A DNA stretch of 64,000 bases from Romboutsia_C sp015668195 (GCF_015668195.1 NZ_JADPFC010000008.1:1-64000), one strand, 5' to 3'; positions 42,800 to 52,760 are shown, counted from the first letter of the stretch. Translations and numbers: made by a program. The notes: generated from the letters alone by a model not told the origin.

Positions 42800-45700
42800 T
42801 TATTTTATACTACACATCTTTTCTAATAGTTCTTCCAACTCAACCACTATATTATACCCTATTTTTTCACTTGTTTTGTATCTTGTTATTGGAGCAAGTA
42901 TTATTTCATCTTTTAACTGTCTAACTTTTTCTATCTTTAGCTTTTTACACAGTGTTTTTATATATGCTATTCTTAATAAACATTTAACAGATTTAGGTAT
43001 ATCAGAGAATCTATCCTCTAACTCCTCTTCTACTTCCTTCATATCTTCTTTATCTTCTATAGATGCAATTTTTTTATACATTTCTATTTTCATTAGCTCA
43101 TCACTTATATAACTATCTGGTATATAAGCATTTACACTTAAATCTATTTCTACATCTATTTCTTCGATAATAGCCTCACCTTTAACCTTTTTAATAGCTT
43201 CATTTAACATCTTGACGTATAAATCATATCCTATTACAGCCATATGCCCATGTTGTTGAGATCCAAGTATATTTCCTGCACCTCTTATTTCAAGGTCCCT
43301 CATAGCTATTTTAAACCCAGAACCAAATTCTGTAAACTCCCTTATAGCTTTAAGTCTTTTCTCTGCTACTTCGCTTAGTACTTTATCCTTTTCATACATA
43401 AGATAAGCATAGCCTTGTCTTGAGCTTCTTCCTACCCTACCTCTTAACTGATAAAGTTGTGCAAGACCCATCTTATCCGCATCATATACTATCATAGTAT
43501 TAGCATTAGATATATCCATACCAGTTTCTATTATAGTTGTACAAACCAATACATTATAATCTTTATTTAAGAAGCCTAATATTATATCTTCTAAAGCTTT
43601 AGAAGTCATTCTACCATGAGCTACGGCTACTTGAGCATCTGGTACTAAACGTTGTATCATACTAGCCATTTCTTCGATTCTTTCTACTCTGTTATATACA
43701 AAGAATACTTGACCTCCCCTTGCTAGCTCTCTCTCTATTTCATCTTGTATAACACTTTCTTTTGCTTCTGTAACATAAGTTATTACAGGATGTCTTTCTT
43801 GAGGTGGTTCTTCTATAACACTCATATCTCTTATTCCACTTAGAGACATATGTAGTGTTCTAGGTATAGGTGTTGCTGATAAAGTTAATACATCTACTGT
43901 TGATTTTATCTTTTTAAGAGCCTCTTTATGTCTTACTCCAAATCTTTGTTCTTCATCTATAACAACTAATCCTAGGTTAGGTAAGTTTATGTCCTTAGAA
44001 ACTATTCTATGAGTACCTATAAGTACATCCACCAAACCTTTCTTAGCATCTTCAATTATTTGCTTTTGTTGCTTAGGAGTTTTAAATCTACTTAATACTT
44101 CTACTCTTATTGGGTAGTTATCAAAACGCTCCCTAAAAGTATTGTAATGCTGTTGAGCTAGTATTGTAGTCGGAACTAATACTGCAACCTGTTTTTGCTC
44201 CATACAGGCTTTAAAAATAGCTCTTATAGCTACTTCTGTTTTACCATATCCAACGTCTCCACAAACAAGTCTATCCATAACTTTATCTGATTCCATATCT
44301 TTTTTAGTGTCTTCTATGGCTTTTAATTGGTCATCTGTTTCTTGATGTGGGAATAATGATTCAAACTCTGACTGCCAAGGAGTGTCTTCAGAGAATTTAT
44401 AACCTTTTACTTTTTCACGTTTAGCATATAGCTCTATAAGGTCTTTTGTCATATCCTCTATTTCTTTTTTAACCTTAGCTTTAGCCTTAGTCCATTCATT
44501 TGTTCCTAATTTATTAAGCTTTACTTTCTCTTCCTCTACTCCAATATACTTTTGGACTTTGTCCATTTGGTCTATTGGTACATATAAATTGTCTCCACCT
44601 TGATAGACTATTTTCATATAGTCTTTTTTTACGGCATTCACAGTTATTTGCTCTATTCCTGTGTATCTACCAACTCCATTATTTTCGTGTACAACATAAT
44701 CTCCTACACTTAACTCTAAGAAAGATTCTATTTTTTTACCTTTTTTAGACTTTTTAGATTTAGATGACGAAGTTCTTTTATGTACACCTATCATTTCATT
44801 ATCAGTTATAACCGCGTACTTTATAGATTTATACTCAAATCCACTACTTATACGAGCTGGTATTATTATTATTTGAGACGATTTTATCTCTATATCTCTA
44901 CTTTCTGAGATAGTTGATTCAAGTCCTAAATCCAATAAATCTGAATTTAGTTTCTTAGCCCTATCAAGAGTATTAGTAGCTAAAATTATTTTATACCCGT
45001 TGTATTTTAATCTATTTAATTCTTCTACTAATACATCTACCTTAGCATTAAAGGTTGGTATTTCCCTAGCCTCAAAGTTTACAATTGATTTTATATTAAA
45101 ATCATTTATAGGCTTTGGTAGTAAAGTGTTTATTACAAACTTTTTATTAGATGCAATAAATTCTAAATCTGAATAATGATATAAAAGTTTTCCTTGATTT
45201 TTAAGTGCCAATCCTCTTTCAAGATTTACCTTATAATTTTCTTTGAAAGTATGTATATAATTTTCACATCTTTCCTTAAGCCTACTTATATCACTTACAA
45301 ATATTATTGCATCATCACTTAAATAATTAAAAATACTCTTATTTTCATCTGTATATATATAATCTATATAATTTTCTATCCCTTCAAAGTAAGTCTTATT
45401 GGATATCTTATCTATATTACCTAAAACATCATCATCTGTATGCTTACTAACTTCTTTTTTCATTCTAGCCACAGATTCATCTATTTTTTTAGGATATATA
45501 AACTCCCTAGACGGAGTTATAGAAAATTCTTGTATCTTTTCAATAGATTTTTGTGTAAAAACATCAAAAGTTCGTATAGATTCTATTTCATCATCAAATA
45601 GCTCAATACGAATTGGGTTTGTGTATTCTAGAGAGAATATATCTATTATTCCTCCCCTTATACTAAACTGACCAAAACCTTCTATCTTAGAAACTCTTTC

Positions 45701-46186
45701 ATATCCTAACTCAACTAATCTTTCACTTAATGATTCTACATTTAGAATATCACCTATCTTATGCGTTGATATATTTTCTAAAAGAACGTCTTTAGGTATA
45801 TATTTTTTTAAAGCAGCTTCAATAGATGTTACCAAAATTATATCCTCACCTTTAGCCAATTTTAGCAACACCTTTAATTTTCTAGCTTCTTCATTTCTAT
45901 CCTTTGCATCTAAATGGTAGAAGTAAATATCTTGAAAACCTAAATACTCCACCTTATCCTTAATATAAAAGTTTAAATCATCATATACTTTTTTAGCCTC
46001 TAAATCACTACTTGTTATAATTATCATTTGTCTAGATAAGTCCTTGTATAGTGAATATGCTATATGAGGTTTTTGTACAGGTAAAAGCCCATTAATAAGT
46101 AATGAGCCTTTGTTTTTCTGTATAGAGTTTATAACTTCTTTATATTCTTTGGAATTTTGCAAAGGGTATACAAATACATCATTCAT
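42800..46186 (-). CDS. mfd: transcription-repair coupling factor
   Basis: Removes stalled RNA polymerase at DNA damage and recruits UvrABC. 1128 residues: UvrB-homologous N-terminus, RNA polymerase-interaction domain (about 490-560, VGDYVVHENNGVGRY), the RecG-like helicase with Walker A VCGDVGYGKTEVA and DEEQRFGV box, and the C-terminal TRCF domain. Full length. It lies 15 nt after pth. Confidence 0.97.
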   Translation of the reverse strand: MNDVFVYPLQNSKEYKEVINSIQKNKGSLLINGLLPVQKPHIAYSLYKDLSRQMIIITSSDLEAKKVYDDLNFYIKDKVEYLGFQDIYFYHLDAKDRNEEARKLKVLLKLAKGEDIILVTSIEAALKKYIPKDVLLENISTHKIGDILNVESLSERLVELGYERVSKIEGFGQFSIRGGIIDIFSLEYTNPIRIELFDDEIESIRTFDVFTQKSIEKIQEFSITPSREFIYPKKIDESVARMKKEVSKHTDDDVLGNIDKISNKTYFEGIENYIDYIYTDENKSIFNYLSDDAIIFVSDISRLKERCENYIHTFKENYKVNLERGLALKNQGKLLYHYSDLEFIASNKKFVINTLLPKPINDFNIKSIVNFEAREIPTFNAKVDVLVEELNRLKYNGYKIILATNTLDRAKKLNSDLLDLGLESTISESRDIEIKSSQIIIIPARISSGFEYKSIKYAVITDNEMIGVHKRTSSSKSKKSKKGKKIESFLELSVGDYVVHENNGVGRYTGIEQITVNAVKKDYMKIVYQGGDNLYVPIDQMDKVQKYIGVEEEKVKLNKLGTNEWTKAKAKVKKEIEDMTKDLIELYAKREKVKGYKFSEDTPWQSEFESLFPHQETDDQLKAIEDTKKDMESDKVMDRLVCGDVGYGKTEVAIRAIFKACMEQKQVAVLVPTTILAQQHYNTFRERFDNYPIRVEVLSRFKTPKQQKQIIEDAKKGLVDVLIGTHRIVSKDINLPNLGLVVIDEEQRFGVRHKEALKKIKSTVDVLTLSATPIPRTLHMSLSGIRDMSVIEEPPQERHPVITYVTEAKESVIQDEIERELARGGQVFFVYNRVERIEEMASMIQRLVPDAQVAVAHGRMTSKALEDIILGFLNKDYNVLVCTTIIETGMDISNANTMIVYDADKMGLAQLYQLRGRVGRSSRQGYAYLMYEKDKVLSEVAEKRLKAIREFTEFGSGFKIAMRDLEIRGAGNILGSQQHGHMAVIGYDLYVKMLNEAIKKVKGEAIIEEIDVEIDLSVNAYIPDSYISDELMKIEMYKKIASIEDKEDMKEVEEELEDRFSDIPKSVKCLLRIAYIKTLCKKLKIEKVRQLKDEIILAPITRYKTSEKIGYNIVVELEELLEKMCSIK

Positions 46187-46201
46187 ATTAATTCCCCCTC
46201 A

Positions 46202-46762
46202 CTATCCATTATATTTATTCATAGATAAATCTATATCTTCCTTTATTATAGTCTCAACAGCATGATATGCTTTTTCAAGACCTCTTTCTAAATCATCGAC
46301 TTCTTCTTTTCTAAATCTTGAAAGAACGAAATCTGCTAAATCTTGGCCTGGCATAGGCTTAGATACTCCAACTCTAACCCTTGGAAATTCTGTTGAACCT
46401 AAGCACTTAACGATTGATCTCATACCATTATGAGTTCCACCACTACCTTTTTTCCTTATTCTTAGTTTACCCACATCTAAGTCAATATCATCATATATTA
46501 CTATTATATTGCTCAGATCTACCTTATAGTATTTATATATATCTATTAAAGTTTCACCACTTAAATTCATGTATGTTTGCGGCTTAACTAATAGAACTTT
46601 TTCAGAACCTATTCTTCCTTCTCCTATTAAGGCCTTATGCTTTATTTTCGTCACTGATATGTTATATTCCTTTGCAAGAATATCTATAACATCAAAACCA
46701 ACATTATGTCTAGTTTTTTCATATTTCTTGCCTGGATTACCTAACCCTACTACTACGTACAT
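46202..46762 (-). CDS. pth: peptidyl-tRNA hydrolase
   Basis: Frees tRNA from prematurely released peptidyl-tRNA, 186 residues. The N-terminal GLGNPGKKYEKTRHNVGFD contains the catalytic histidine, and YDDIDLDVGKLRIRKKGSGG and HNGMRSI are conserved. First gene of pth-mfd-prsA. Confidence 0.97.
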   Translation of the reverse strand: MYVVVGLGNPGKKYEKTRHNVGFDVIDILAKEYNISVTKIKHKALIGEGRIGSEKVLLVKPQTYMNLSGETLIDIYKYYKVDLSNIIVIYDDIDLDVGKLRIRKKGSGGTHNGMRSIVKCLGSTEFPRVRVGVSKPMPGQDLADFVLSRFRKEEVDDLERGLEKAYHAVETIIKEDIDLSMNKYNG

Positions 46763-46775
46763 ATTTTGTCCTCCT

Positions 46776-47405
46776 CTATTTACTTATTATGCCAAAATAT
46801 AAATTTAATATATCATAATTTGTTATTATTATTGTTATTGTTGCTAAAGATATAAATGGTGCAAATGGTATTTTTCTCATTTTATCACTTCTATATAAAA
46901 GTATCTATACTGAATACGGACAAGCTAAAATAAATGATATAGCAATTAAATACATTGAATAGTTATGCCCTAACACAAAACAACATAAGCAGTATACGCC
47001 TATGTCTCCTTGTCCCAATGATTTTGTTGTCGTGGCTAATATATATGGTACAATAAATCCTATTAATAGTGCAACTATGTGACTCATTGTATTAGTGTCA
47101 TATTTTATCGTAATTAGAAAAACTACACCTTGAATTATTATACCACTAAGTACAGTTATATCATATATATATGTAGTGTGATAATCTATTATTGATATAA
47201 CTATTATAAATGGTATTAGCGATATGTACTTTATTGACTCTGCGTTTATTCCATATTTATAGTAGATTAAAGACATTGATGACAGGTTTAATACGTAAAT
47301 TATTATTGTATTTAGCTTATTTTGATTAAGTTCATCACATATTTTATATATTCTTTGATTGCATATATATGATGCTATTATTGAAATTAATACTATATAT
47401 ATCAT
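46776..47405 (-). pseudogene. second prepilin peptidase-like gene (A24), interrupted by in-frame TAG
   Basis: Read through, the frame would give 209 residues with several membrane helices and the A24 aspartate motifs ISIIDYHTTYIYD and GQGDIGVY. A TAG at 46907-46905 stops it after 166 residues (ending LACPYSV). The same frame then continues with 42 coherent residues, including RSDKMRKIPFAPFISLAT, the usual C-terminal element of this family. It is therefore a point nonsense change, not a frameshift. It lacks the N-terminal cysteine domain and has no clear ribosome site. In C. difficile two pilD genes lie side by side at this locus. Suppression or a base-call error are alternatives. Confidence 0.75.
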
Positions 47406-47419
47406 AATCTAAACATAGT

Positions 47420-47449
47420 AATAGGGTCAATTTAATTATTGACCTTATT
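47420..47449 (-). terminator. terminator between the two prepilin peptidase genes
   Basis: AATAGGGTCAA pairs with TTGACCTTATT. It lies just past pilD and upstream of the interrupted copy, which would reduce expression of the latter. Confidence 0.7.
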
Positions 47450-47482
47450 TATATTCTCTAATCATAAAAACAAATTCGTATA

Positions 47483-48241
47483 CTAATCTATTATAGATGT
47501 TCCACATAGAACGGTAATTAATGCTCCTATGGATATGAATGGTCCATAAGGTATCATTGAATTATATTCTTTGTTTTTTATCTTGCTATATATTATAGTA
47601 TAAACTCCGTAAATTGATCCTACATATACGCTTAATAATACTGTTAGTAGTCCGTATTTAACTCCTAAAAATAGTCCTACCATAACAAAAAGTTTGATGT
47701 CTCCTCCACCCATTACTTCTTTTTTTACTAATAGCTCTATTATGTAAATTAGTGCTAATGCACCACCTCCACAGATTAGCCCCCCTAATAAACTTTCCTT
47801 TAATCCTACTCCTTGTCCTAGGGTGTTAAAAGTCAGCACTCCTACAGCACCAAAGATTATTAACCTATCTGGTATTATATAGTGATCTATATCTATGAAG
47901 GTTATTATTACTAGTAGTGATACTAGTAATAAGTAGTATAATGTTATTGTGTTTAATCCGTATACTTTATATACTAATACAAATAATATCCCTGTTAGAA
48001 GTTCTACTAATGCATATCTTGGTGATATTTTTTGCTTACAATATCTGCATTTTCCTCCTAGAAAAGTCCAGCTTAGTACAGGTACTAAATCTAGTGGTTT
48101 TAGTCGTGTGTTGCAATTATAACAATGCGATGGTGGATTAGATATTGATTGTTTGTTTGGTATTCTATATATACATACGTTAAAGAAGCTACCAAAGATT
48201 ATTCCAAAGATAAAAAATATAAATATATAATACACTTCCAT
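47483..48241 (-). CDS. pilD: prepilin leader peptidase
   Basis: Aspartic membrane protease that cleaves and methylates type IV prepilins, 252 residues. It has GSFFNVCIYRIP at the start, a four-cysteine zinc site (HCYNCN and CRYCK), and the two catalytic aspartates in FIDIDHYIIPD and GGGDIKLF. RBS AGGAGAT. It appears intact although pilin, pilB and pilC genes are missing from the locus. It might serve pseudopilins encoded elsewhere. Confidence 0.94.
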   Translation of the reverse strand: MEVYYIFIFFIFGIIFGSFFNVCIYRIPNKQSISNPPSHCYNCNTRLKPLDLVPVLSWTFLGGKCRYCKQKISPRYALVELLTGILFVLVYKVYGLNTITLYYLLLVSLLVIITFIDIDHYIIPDRLIIFGAVGVLTFNTLGQGVGLKESLLGGLICGGGALALIYIIELLVKKEVMGGGDIKLFVMVGLFLGVKYGLLTVLLSVYVGSIYGVYTIIYSKIKNKEYNSMIPYGPFISIGALITVLCGTSIID

Positions 48242-48278
48242 CTGTAAATTTATCTCCTTTCCTAATTTTTTTATTATA

Positions 48279-48521
48279 TTATAAATAGTTTACATACCAT
48301 AAGTCGCATTTTAATTCTAGTATCAAATCTATATCATTCACTAAAGATTTTATTTTTTCCTCATCATATTTACCAATTTTATGTACATATTTAAATAACT
48401 CTATAGTTTTTATTTGAATATTAGCCACTTTATCTATAATTTTATTTTTAACCAATTTACCACTACTTGACTTTAATCTAACTATATCATCTCTAACATC
48501 CTCTAGAATGGATATAGTTCG
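48279..48521 (-). pseudogene. open fragment without a start codon, between pilT and pilD
   Basis: The minus strand is open for 80 codons between TAA 48524 and TAA 48279, with plausible helical coding content (GKLVKNKIIDKVANIQIKTI, then KSLVNDIDLILELKCDLWYV). No ATG occurs in this frame. The first conventional start is a TTG at codon 23 with a poor ribosome site, which would leave 58 residues. The four-helix-like tail recalls Avd/23S-intervening-sequence proteins, but that is a faint resemblance. Most likely the remains of a gene. Position directly after pilT suggests it was once part of the pilus operon or an insertion into it. Confidence 0.4.
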
Positions 48522-48529
48522 TTACTTGG

Positions 48530-49594
48530 TTAATAATTAACCCCTCCAACTAATCTAGATGTGTATTCGTAGTCAGAACACCTACTTAATACACTATCTC
48601 TTGAGATTTTTCCTTGTCTGTATAAATTTACTAGCTCTTGATCCATTGACTTCATACCTAACTTAGAATTTGTTTGTATAATGTTTTGTATTTGGTATGT
48701 TTTATTTTCTCTTATTAAGTTTCTTATTGCTGGTGTAGTCACCATAACTTCTAATGCTACAACTCTATTTCTTCCATCTATAGTTTTTATTAGTTGCTGT
48801 GATATAATTCCTTCGCATACTGTTGATAATTGAGTTCTAATTTGTTGTTGCTGTTCCGCTGGGAACATATCAACTATTCTATCTATTGTCTTAGCTGAAC
48901 CTACTGTATGTAAAGTTGAAAAAACTAAATGTCCTGTTTCTGCAGCAGTTAAAGCTATTGAAACAGTTTCAGTATCTCTCATTTCTCCTACTAAAATAAC
49001 ATCTGGATCTTGTCTAAGTGATGCTCTAAGTGCTGAGTTAAAGTTTTCTGTATCACTACCAATTTCTCTTTGGTTTACTATTCCTTTTTTGTGATGATGA
49101 ACATATTCTATAGGATCTTCTAGTGTTATTATATGTTTTTCTTGAGCTGAATTTATTATATCTATTAAACTAGCTAAGGTTGTACTTTTACCACTTCCGG
49201 TTGGTCCTGTTACAAGCACTAACCCTTTATTCTTTTCTGCGAAAGTAACTATAACATCAGGTAACCCCAATGTTTTAAACGACGGTATTTGAGATGTTAT
49301 AGTCCTTACGGCTATTGCATATTTCCCTTTTTGCTTATATGCATTTACTCTAAGTCTATCTCCACATTCAAGAGATATGGATAAGTCCACCTCTCCATGT
49401 TCTTCTAGAGTTTTAAATTTTTTATTTCCTGTTATTTCCCTGGCCATAATTTCAGTATCTTGTTCTGTTAAACTTTCTTCATTCAACTTTACGAAGCTTC
49501 CTTTTATCCTAGCTATCGGAGGACTATCTACTGTTATGTGTATATCTGAGGCTCCTAACTCTACTCCTATTTCTAATAAACTAAATATATTCAT
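48530..49594 (-). CDS. pilT: type IV pilus retraction ATPase
   Basis: Hexameric motor that depolymerises pili, 354 residues. N-terminal PAS-like domain, Walker A GPTGSGKSTTLASL, the Asp box (TLEDPIEYVHHHKKG), Walker B (DVILVGEMRD) and His box (STLHTVGSAKTIDRIVDMFP) are intact. GAGGAGG before the ATG. It stands without an adjacent pilB, pilC or pilin gene, whereas in C. difficile this position holds the whole primary pilus cluster. Confidence 0.95.
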   Translation of the reverse strand: MNIFSLLEIGVELGASDIHITVDSPPIARIKGSFVKLNEESLTEQDTEIMAREITGNKKFKTLEEHGEVDLSISLECGDRLRVNAYKQKGKYAIAVRTITSQIPSFKTLGLPDVIVTFAEKNKGLVLVTGPTGSGKSTTLASLIDIINSAQEKHIITLEDPIEYVHHHKKGIVNQREIGSDTENFNSALRASLRQDPDVILVGEMRDTETVSIALTAAETGHLVFSTLHTVGSAKTIDRIVDMFPAEQQQQIRTQLSTVCEGIISQQLIKTIDGRNRVVALEVMVTTPAIRNLIRENKTYQIQNIIQTNSKLGMKSMDQELVNLYRQGKISRDSVLSRCSDYEYTSRLVGGVNY

Positions 49595-49703
49595 GGTTTC
49601 CTCCTCATATATTATGATTTTTTAATGTGTATTGGAATGGATTATACTCTTCTGATTTCTAGTCTTGAGACTTACCTGTATCAAACTTAAGAATATCTCT
49701 TTT

Positions 49704-49910
49704 TCAGTTATATGCTATAAATTGGATTTTAGCTAAAATATCTCCTTTTATATCTGTATAGATATCATATAAGTTCTCTATTCCTGAAATAACATCACTG
49801 ATAAACAATCTTTTAAAATTTTGTATTATTTCTTCATTATGCTCATAATTTCCTGTAGTTAGTACATTATCTACTATCTTACCGAAATTTATTGAAGAGT
49901 AGTAATTCAT
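49704..49910 (-). CDS. hypothetical protein or gene remnant, 68 aa
   Basis: A 68-residue frame with predicted helices (NEEIIQNFKRLFISDVISGI) and no signal or membrane part. AAGGTAA lies about 13 nt before the ATG. I do not recognise it. It stands in the roughly 600-bp stretch between prs and pilT where C. difficile has many pilus genes, so it may be a remnant. A second short open stretch, ending at the TAA within that ribosome site (ERRKFNIYENILVRLSKYAK), lies just upstream. Confidence 0.35.
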   Translation of the reverse strand: MNYYSSINFGKIVDNVLTTGNYEHNEEIIQNFKRLFISDVISGIENLYDIYTDIKGDILAKIQFIAYN

Positions 49911-50165
49911 AAAACCATTTACCTTATATAATCATCATATTTAGCATACTTAGATAATCGTACTAGAATATTTTCATATATGTTGAATTTTCTTCTTTCT
50001 ATATTTCCATTTTATTACTTTAGAAATCATTTAAGCTAATATACATATTATCAATATCCTAAGTCTTTTTTTGCTTAATATTACCTGAATCATTTATTTA
50101 ATCTGAAATTCTATATTAAACTTTATCAGATATTCTTTTATATCCATTTTCATTGCAACAAAACA
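49911..50165. other. non-coding stretch upstream of pilT
   Basis: About 255 bp of AT-rich sequence with short broken frames and no gene, in the place of the pilin, assembly and platform genes of related genomes. Reads as decayed coding sequence, but no specific pilus gene can be named from it. Confidence 0.4.
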
Positions 50166-50191
50166 AAAGGATACCTATATAGGTATCCTTT
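50166..50191 (-). terminator. terminator after prs
   Basis: Perfect palindrome AAAGGATACCTAT/ATAGGTATCCTTT, 10 nt past the prs stop. Confidence 0.92.
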
Positions 50192-50201
50192 ATCTATTTA
50201 A

Positions 50202-51152
50202 CTAGAATAACTTACTAACTGACTCGTTAGCAAATATTTTCTTTATAGCATCTCCGAATAATGGAGCAACTGTTTCTATTTGAACTTTATCTATTTTCTT
50301 TTCTTCTGGAAGTTGTATAGTATCTAAAACTATTAATTCTTTTATTGCAGAGTTTTCTATTCTTTCCATAGCTGGTCCTGATAATACTCCGTGAGTACAA
50401 CAAGCATATACATCTTTAACACCAAATTCTTTTAAAGCATTTGCTGCATTTGTTATAGTTCCCGCTGTATCTATCATGTCATCTAATAATATAACATTCT
50501 TACCTTGTACATCACCTATTATGTTCATTACTTCACATACGTTAGCTTTAGGTCTTCTCTTATCTATTATAGCTATTGGAACATCTCCGTTTAAGTTGTT
50601 AGCAAAGTTTCTTGATCTTGTTACACTTCCTAAATCAGGTGAAACTACTACTAAATCTTCTATATTCTTTTTGTTGAAGTAATCAGCTAGTATGCTTCCT
50701 CCTTGTAAATGATCTAGTGGTATATCAAAGTAACCTTGTATTTGTGCAGCATGTAAGTCCATAGTTAATACTCTGTCTGCACCTGCTGCTGTTATTAAGT
50801 TTGCAACTAATTTAGCTGTGATTGGATCTCTTGCCTTAGCTTTTCTGTCTTGTCTTGCATATCCGTAGTAAGGTATAACTGCTGTTATTCTTCCTGCTGA
50901 TGCTCTTCTTAATGCATCTATTATTATTAATAATTCCATTAAGTTGTCATTAACTGGACTATTAGTTGATTGAACTACGAAAACATCACAACCTCTTACT
51001 GTTTCATTTATGTTTACGCTTATTTCACCATCACTGAATGTACCTACTTGACAGTCACATAATTCTACACCTATATGATCTGCTATTTTCTTAGCTAATT
51101 CATTAGATGCATTTCCTGATATTATTTTTATTTCGCTTCCGCTAGTGTTCAT
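50202..51152 (-). CDS. prs: ribose-phosphate pyrophosphokinase
   Basis: Makes PRPP from ribose 5-phosphate and ATP, 316 residues. The PRPP loop is VILLDDMIDTAGT, and the flexible loop (YYGYARQDRKAKARDPITAK) contains the catalytic lysine and arginine. RBS GGGAGGAT. Follows glmU by 87 nt, as in B. subtilis. Confidence 0.97.
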   Translation of the reverse strand: MNTSGSEIKIISGNASNELAKKIADHIGVELCDCQVGTFSDGEISVNINETVRGCDVFVVQSTNSPVNDNLMELLIIIDALRRASAGRITAVIPYYGYARQDRKAKARDPITAKLVANLITAAGADRVLTMDLHAAQIQGYFDIPLDHLQGGSILADYFNKKNIEDLVVVSPDLGSVTRSRNFANNLNGDVPIAIIDKRRPKANVCEVMNIIGDVQGKNVILLDDMIDTAGTITNAANALKEFGVKDVYACCTHGVLSGPAMERIENSAIKELIVLDTIQLPEEKKIDKVQIETVAPLFGDAIKKIFANESVSKLF

Positions 51153-51239
51153 GTAAATCCTCCCAAAATTTTTGAAACTTTGTTTAATTTATTTAAAATC
51201 TAGGCTTTTGCCTAAAAAAAATAATAAGCTGTTTAGTTG

Positions 51240-52613
51240 CTATTTTTTATCCTTTTGATCTTTCTTCTCTACCCAACCTTCTTTGTTCACTTGTCTTTGT
51301 CTTGCTACTGCAAGTGCTCCTTGTGGAACATCATCTGTTATAGTTGAACCTGTTGCTACATATCCTTTTGCTTCTACTGTTACTGGTGCCACTAGGTTAG
51401 AGTTTGAACCTATGAATGCTCCATCTTTTACTATAGATTTTGCTTTGTTTTTACCATCATAGTTTACAAATACTACTCCACATCCTATGTTTACACCCTT
51501 TCCAACATGAGCATCTCCAATATATGCTAGGTGAGATGCTTTAGAATTATCTTCTATTGTAGCATTCTTAACTTCTACGAAGTCTCCTATCTTTACATTG
51601 TTACCTATATTACTCTTCGGTCTTAAATATGCATATGGCCCTACTGTAGTGTTTTCTCCTACTACACTATCAACTATAGTTGAATTTTTCACCTCTGTAT
51701 AATCGCCAATTTCTGAATTTGTTATACTACAATTCATTCCAATTATACAGCTTGAACCTATTTTTGTGCTTCCCATTAACATAGTTCCTGGGTATATTAC
51801 TGTATCATTTCCTATTTCAACTCCAGCTTCTATATATGTTGAATTAGTATCTATGATTGTTACTCCATTTACCATGTGAGATTCATTTATTCTTTGTCTC
51901 ATTATTTGCTCTGCTCTAGATAACTCTACTCTTGAGTTTACTCCCATTAGTTCTTCTATTGTAGAACCATTGAAAGCTCCTACTTTAAGACCCTTATTTC
52001 TCATTATTTGTATAGTGTCTGTTAAGTAGTACTCTCCTTGTGCATTGTTGTTATCTAATAAATCTAAAGATTCTCTTAAACTCTTTCCATTGAAGCAGTA
52101 TATTCCTGAGTTTATCTCTTTAGCTAACTTTTCTTCTTCTGAAGCATCTTTTTGCTCTACTATTTTTAGTAAATCTGAATTTTCATCTCTGATTATTCTT
52201 CCATACCCTGTTGGATTGTCTACTACTGTTGTAAGCACTGTTGTGTGATACTCATTTTCTATGTGATAATCGAATAGTTTTTTAAGTGTTTCTTCTTTTA
52301 CTAAAGGTGTGTCTCCGCATAATACTACAATTATATCTTCATCATTTATGTATTCTTTAGCCATCATAACAGCATGACCAGTACCTAATTGCTCTGTTTG
52401 CATTGCTATCATTGTATGTTCTGGTAGTTTTGATTTTACTACTTCGCTTTCGTGGCCTAATATTGCTACTATATCGTTAACCCCTGAATTTTTACATACA
52501 TCTATTACGTGGTTAACCATTTCTTTTCCACATACTTTATGAATTACTTTTGGAAATTTAGACTTCATTCTTGTTCCTTTTCCTGCTGCAAGGATTATAG
52601 ATTTAAAGTTCAT
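51240..52613 (-). CDS. glmU: bifunctional UDP-GlcNAc pyrophosphorylase / GlcN-1-P acetyltransferase
   Basis: Makes UDP-GlcNAc for peptidoglycan, 457 residues. The N-terminal uridyltransferase domain has ILAAGKGTRMKS. The C-terminal left-handed beta-helix (from about 250) has hexapeptide repeats and the acetyl-CoA site (HLAYIGDAHVGKGVNIGCG). In operon with prs. Confidence 0.97.
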   Translation of the reverse strand: MNFKSIILAAGKGTRMKSKFPKVIHKVCGKEMVNHVIDVCKNSGVNDIVAILGHESEVVKSKLPEHTMIAMQTEQLGTGHAVMMAKEYINDEDIIVVLCGDTPLVKEETLKKLFDYHIENEYHTTVLTTVVDNPTGYGRIIRDENSDLLKIVEQKDASEEEKLAKEINSGIYCFNGKSLRESLDLLDNNNAQGEYYLTDTIQIMRNKGLKVGAFNGSTIEELMGVNSRVELSRAEQIMRQRINESHMVNGVTIIDTNSTYIEAGVEIGNDTVIYPGTMLMGSTKIGSSCIIGMNCSITNSEIGDYTEVKNSTIVDSVVGENTTVGPYAYLRPKSNIGNNVKIGDFVEVKNATIEDNSKASHLAYIGDAHVGKGVNIGCGVVFVNYDGKNKAKSIVKDGAFIGSNSNLVAPVTVEAKGYVATGSTITDDVPQGALAVARQRQVNKEGWVEKKDQKDKK

Positions 52614-52760
52614 TTCTCCACTCCATTCTTTATAACTATTTTATCTATGTTATTATATTATGTATATAATATAGTTTGTATACAATACTTTGTTACTACT
52701 AATTAATATAACACCTTTTGTCAAAAAAGTATACATTTAAACAAAAATTTTAAATATAAA

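Noticed and set aside
48530..49594. PilT as evidence for a functional pilus in this window
   Set aside because: The ATPase is intact, but no pilin, pilB or pilC gene is present here, so a working pilus cannot be claimed from this locus.
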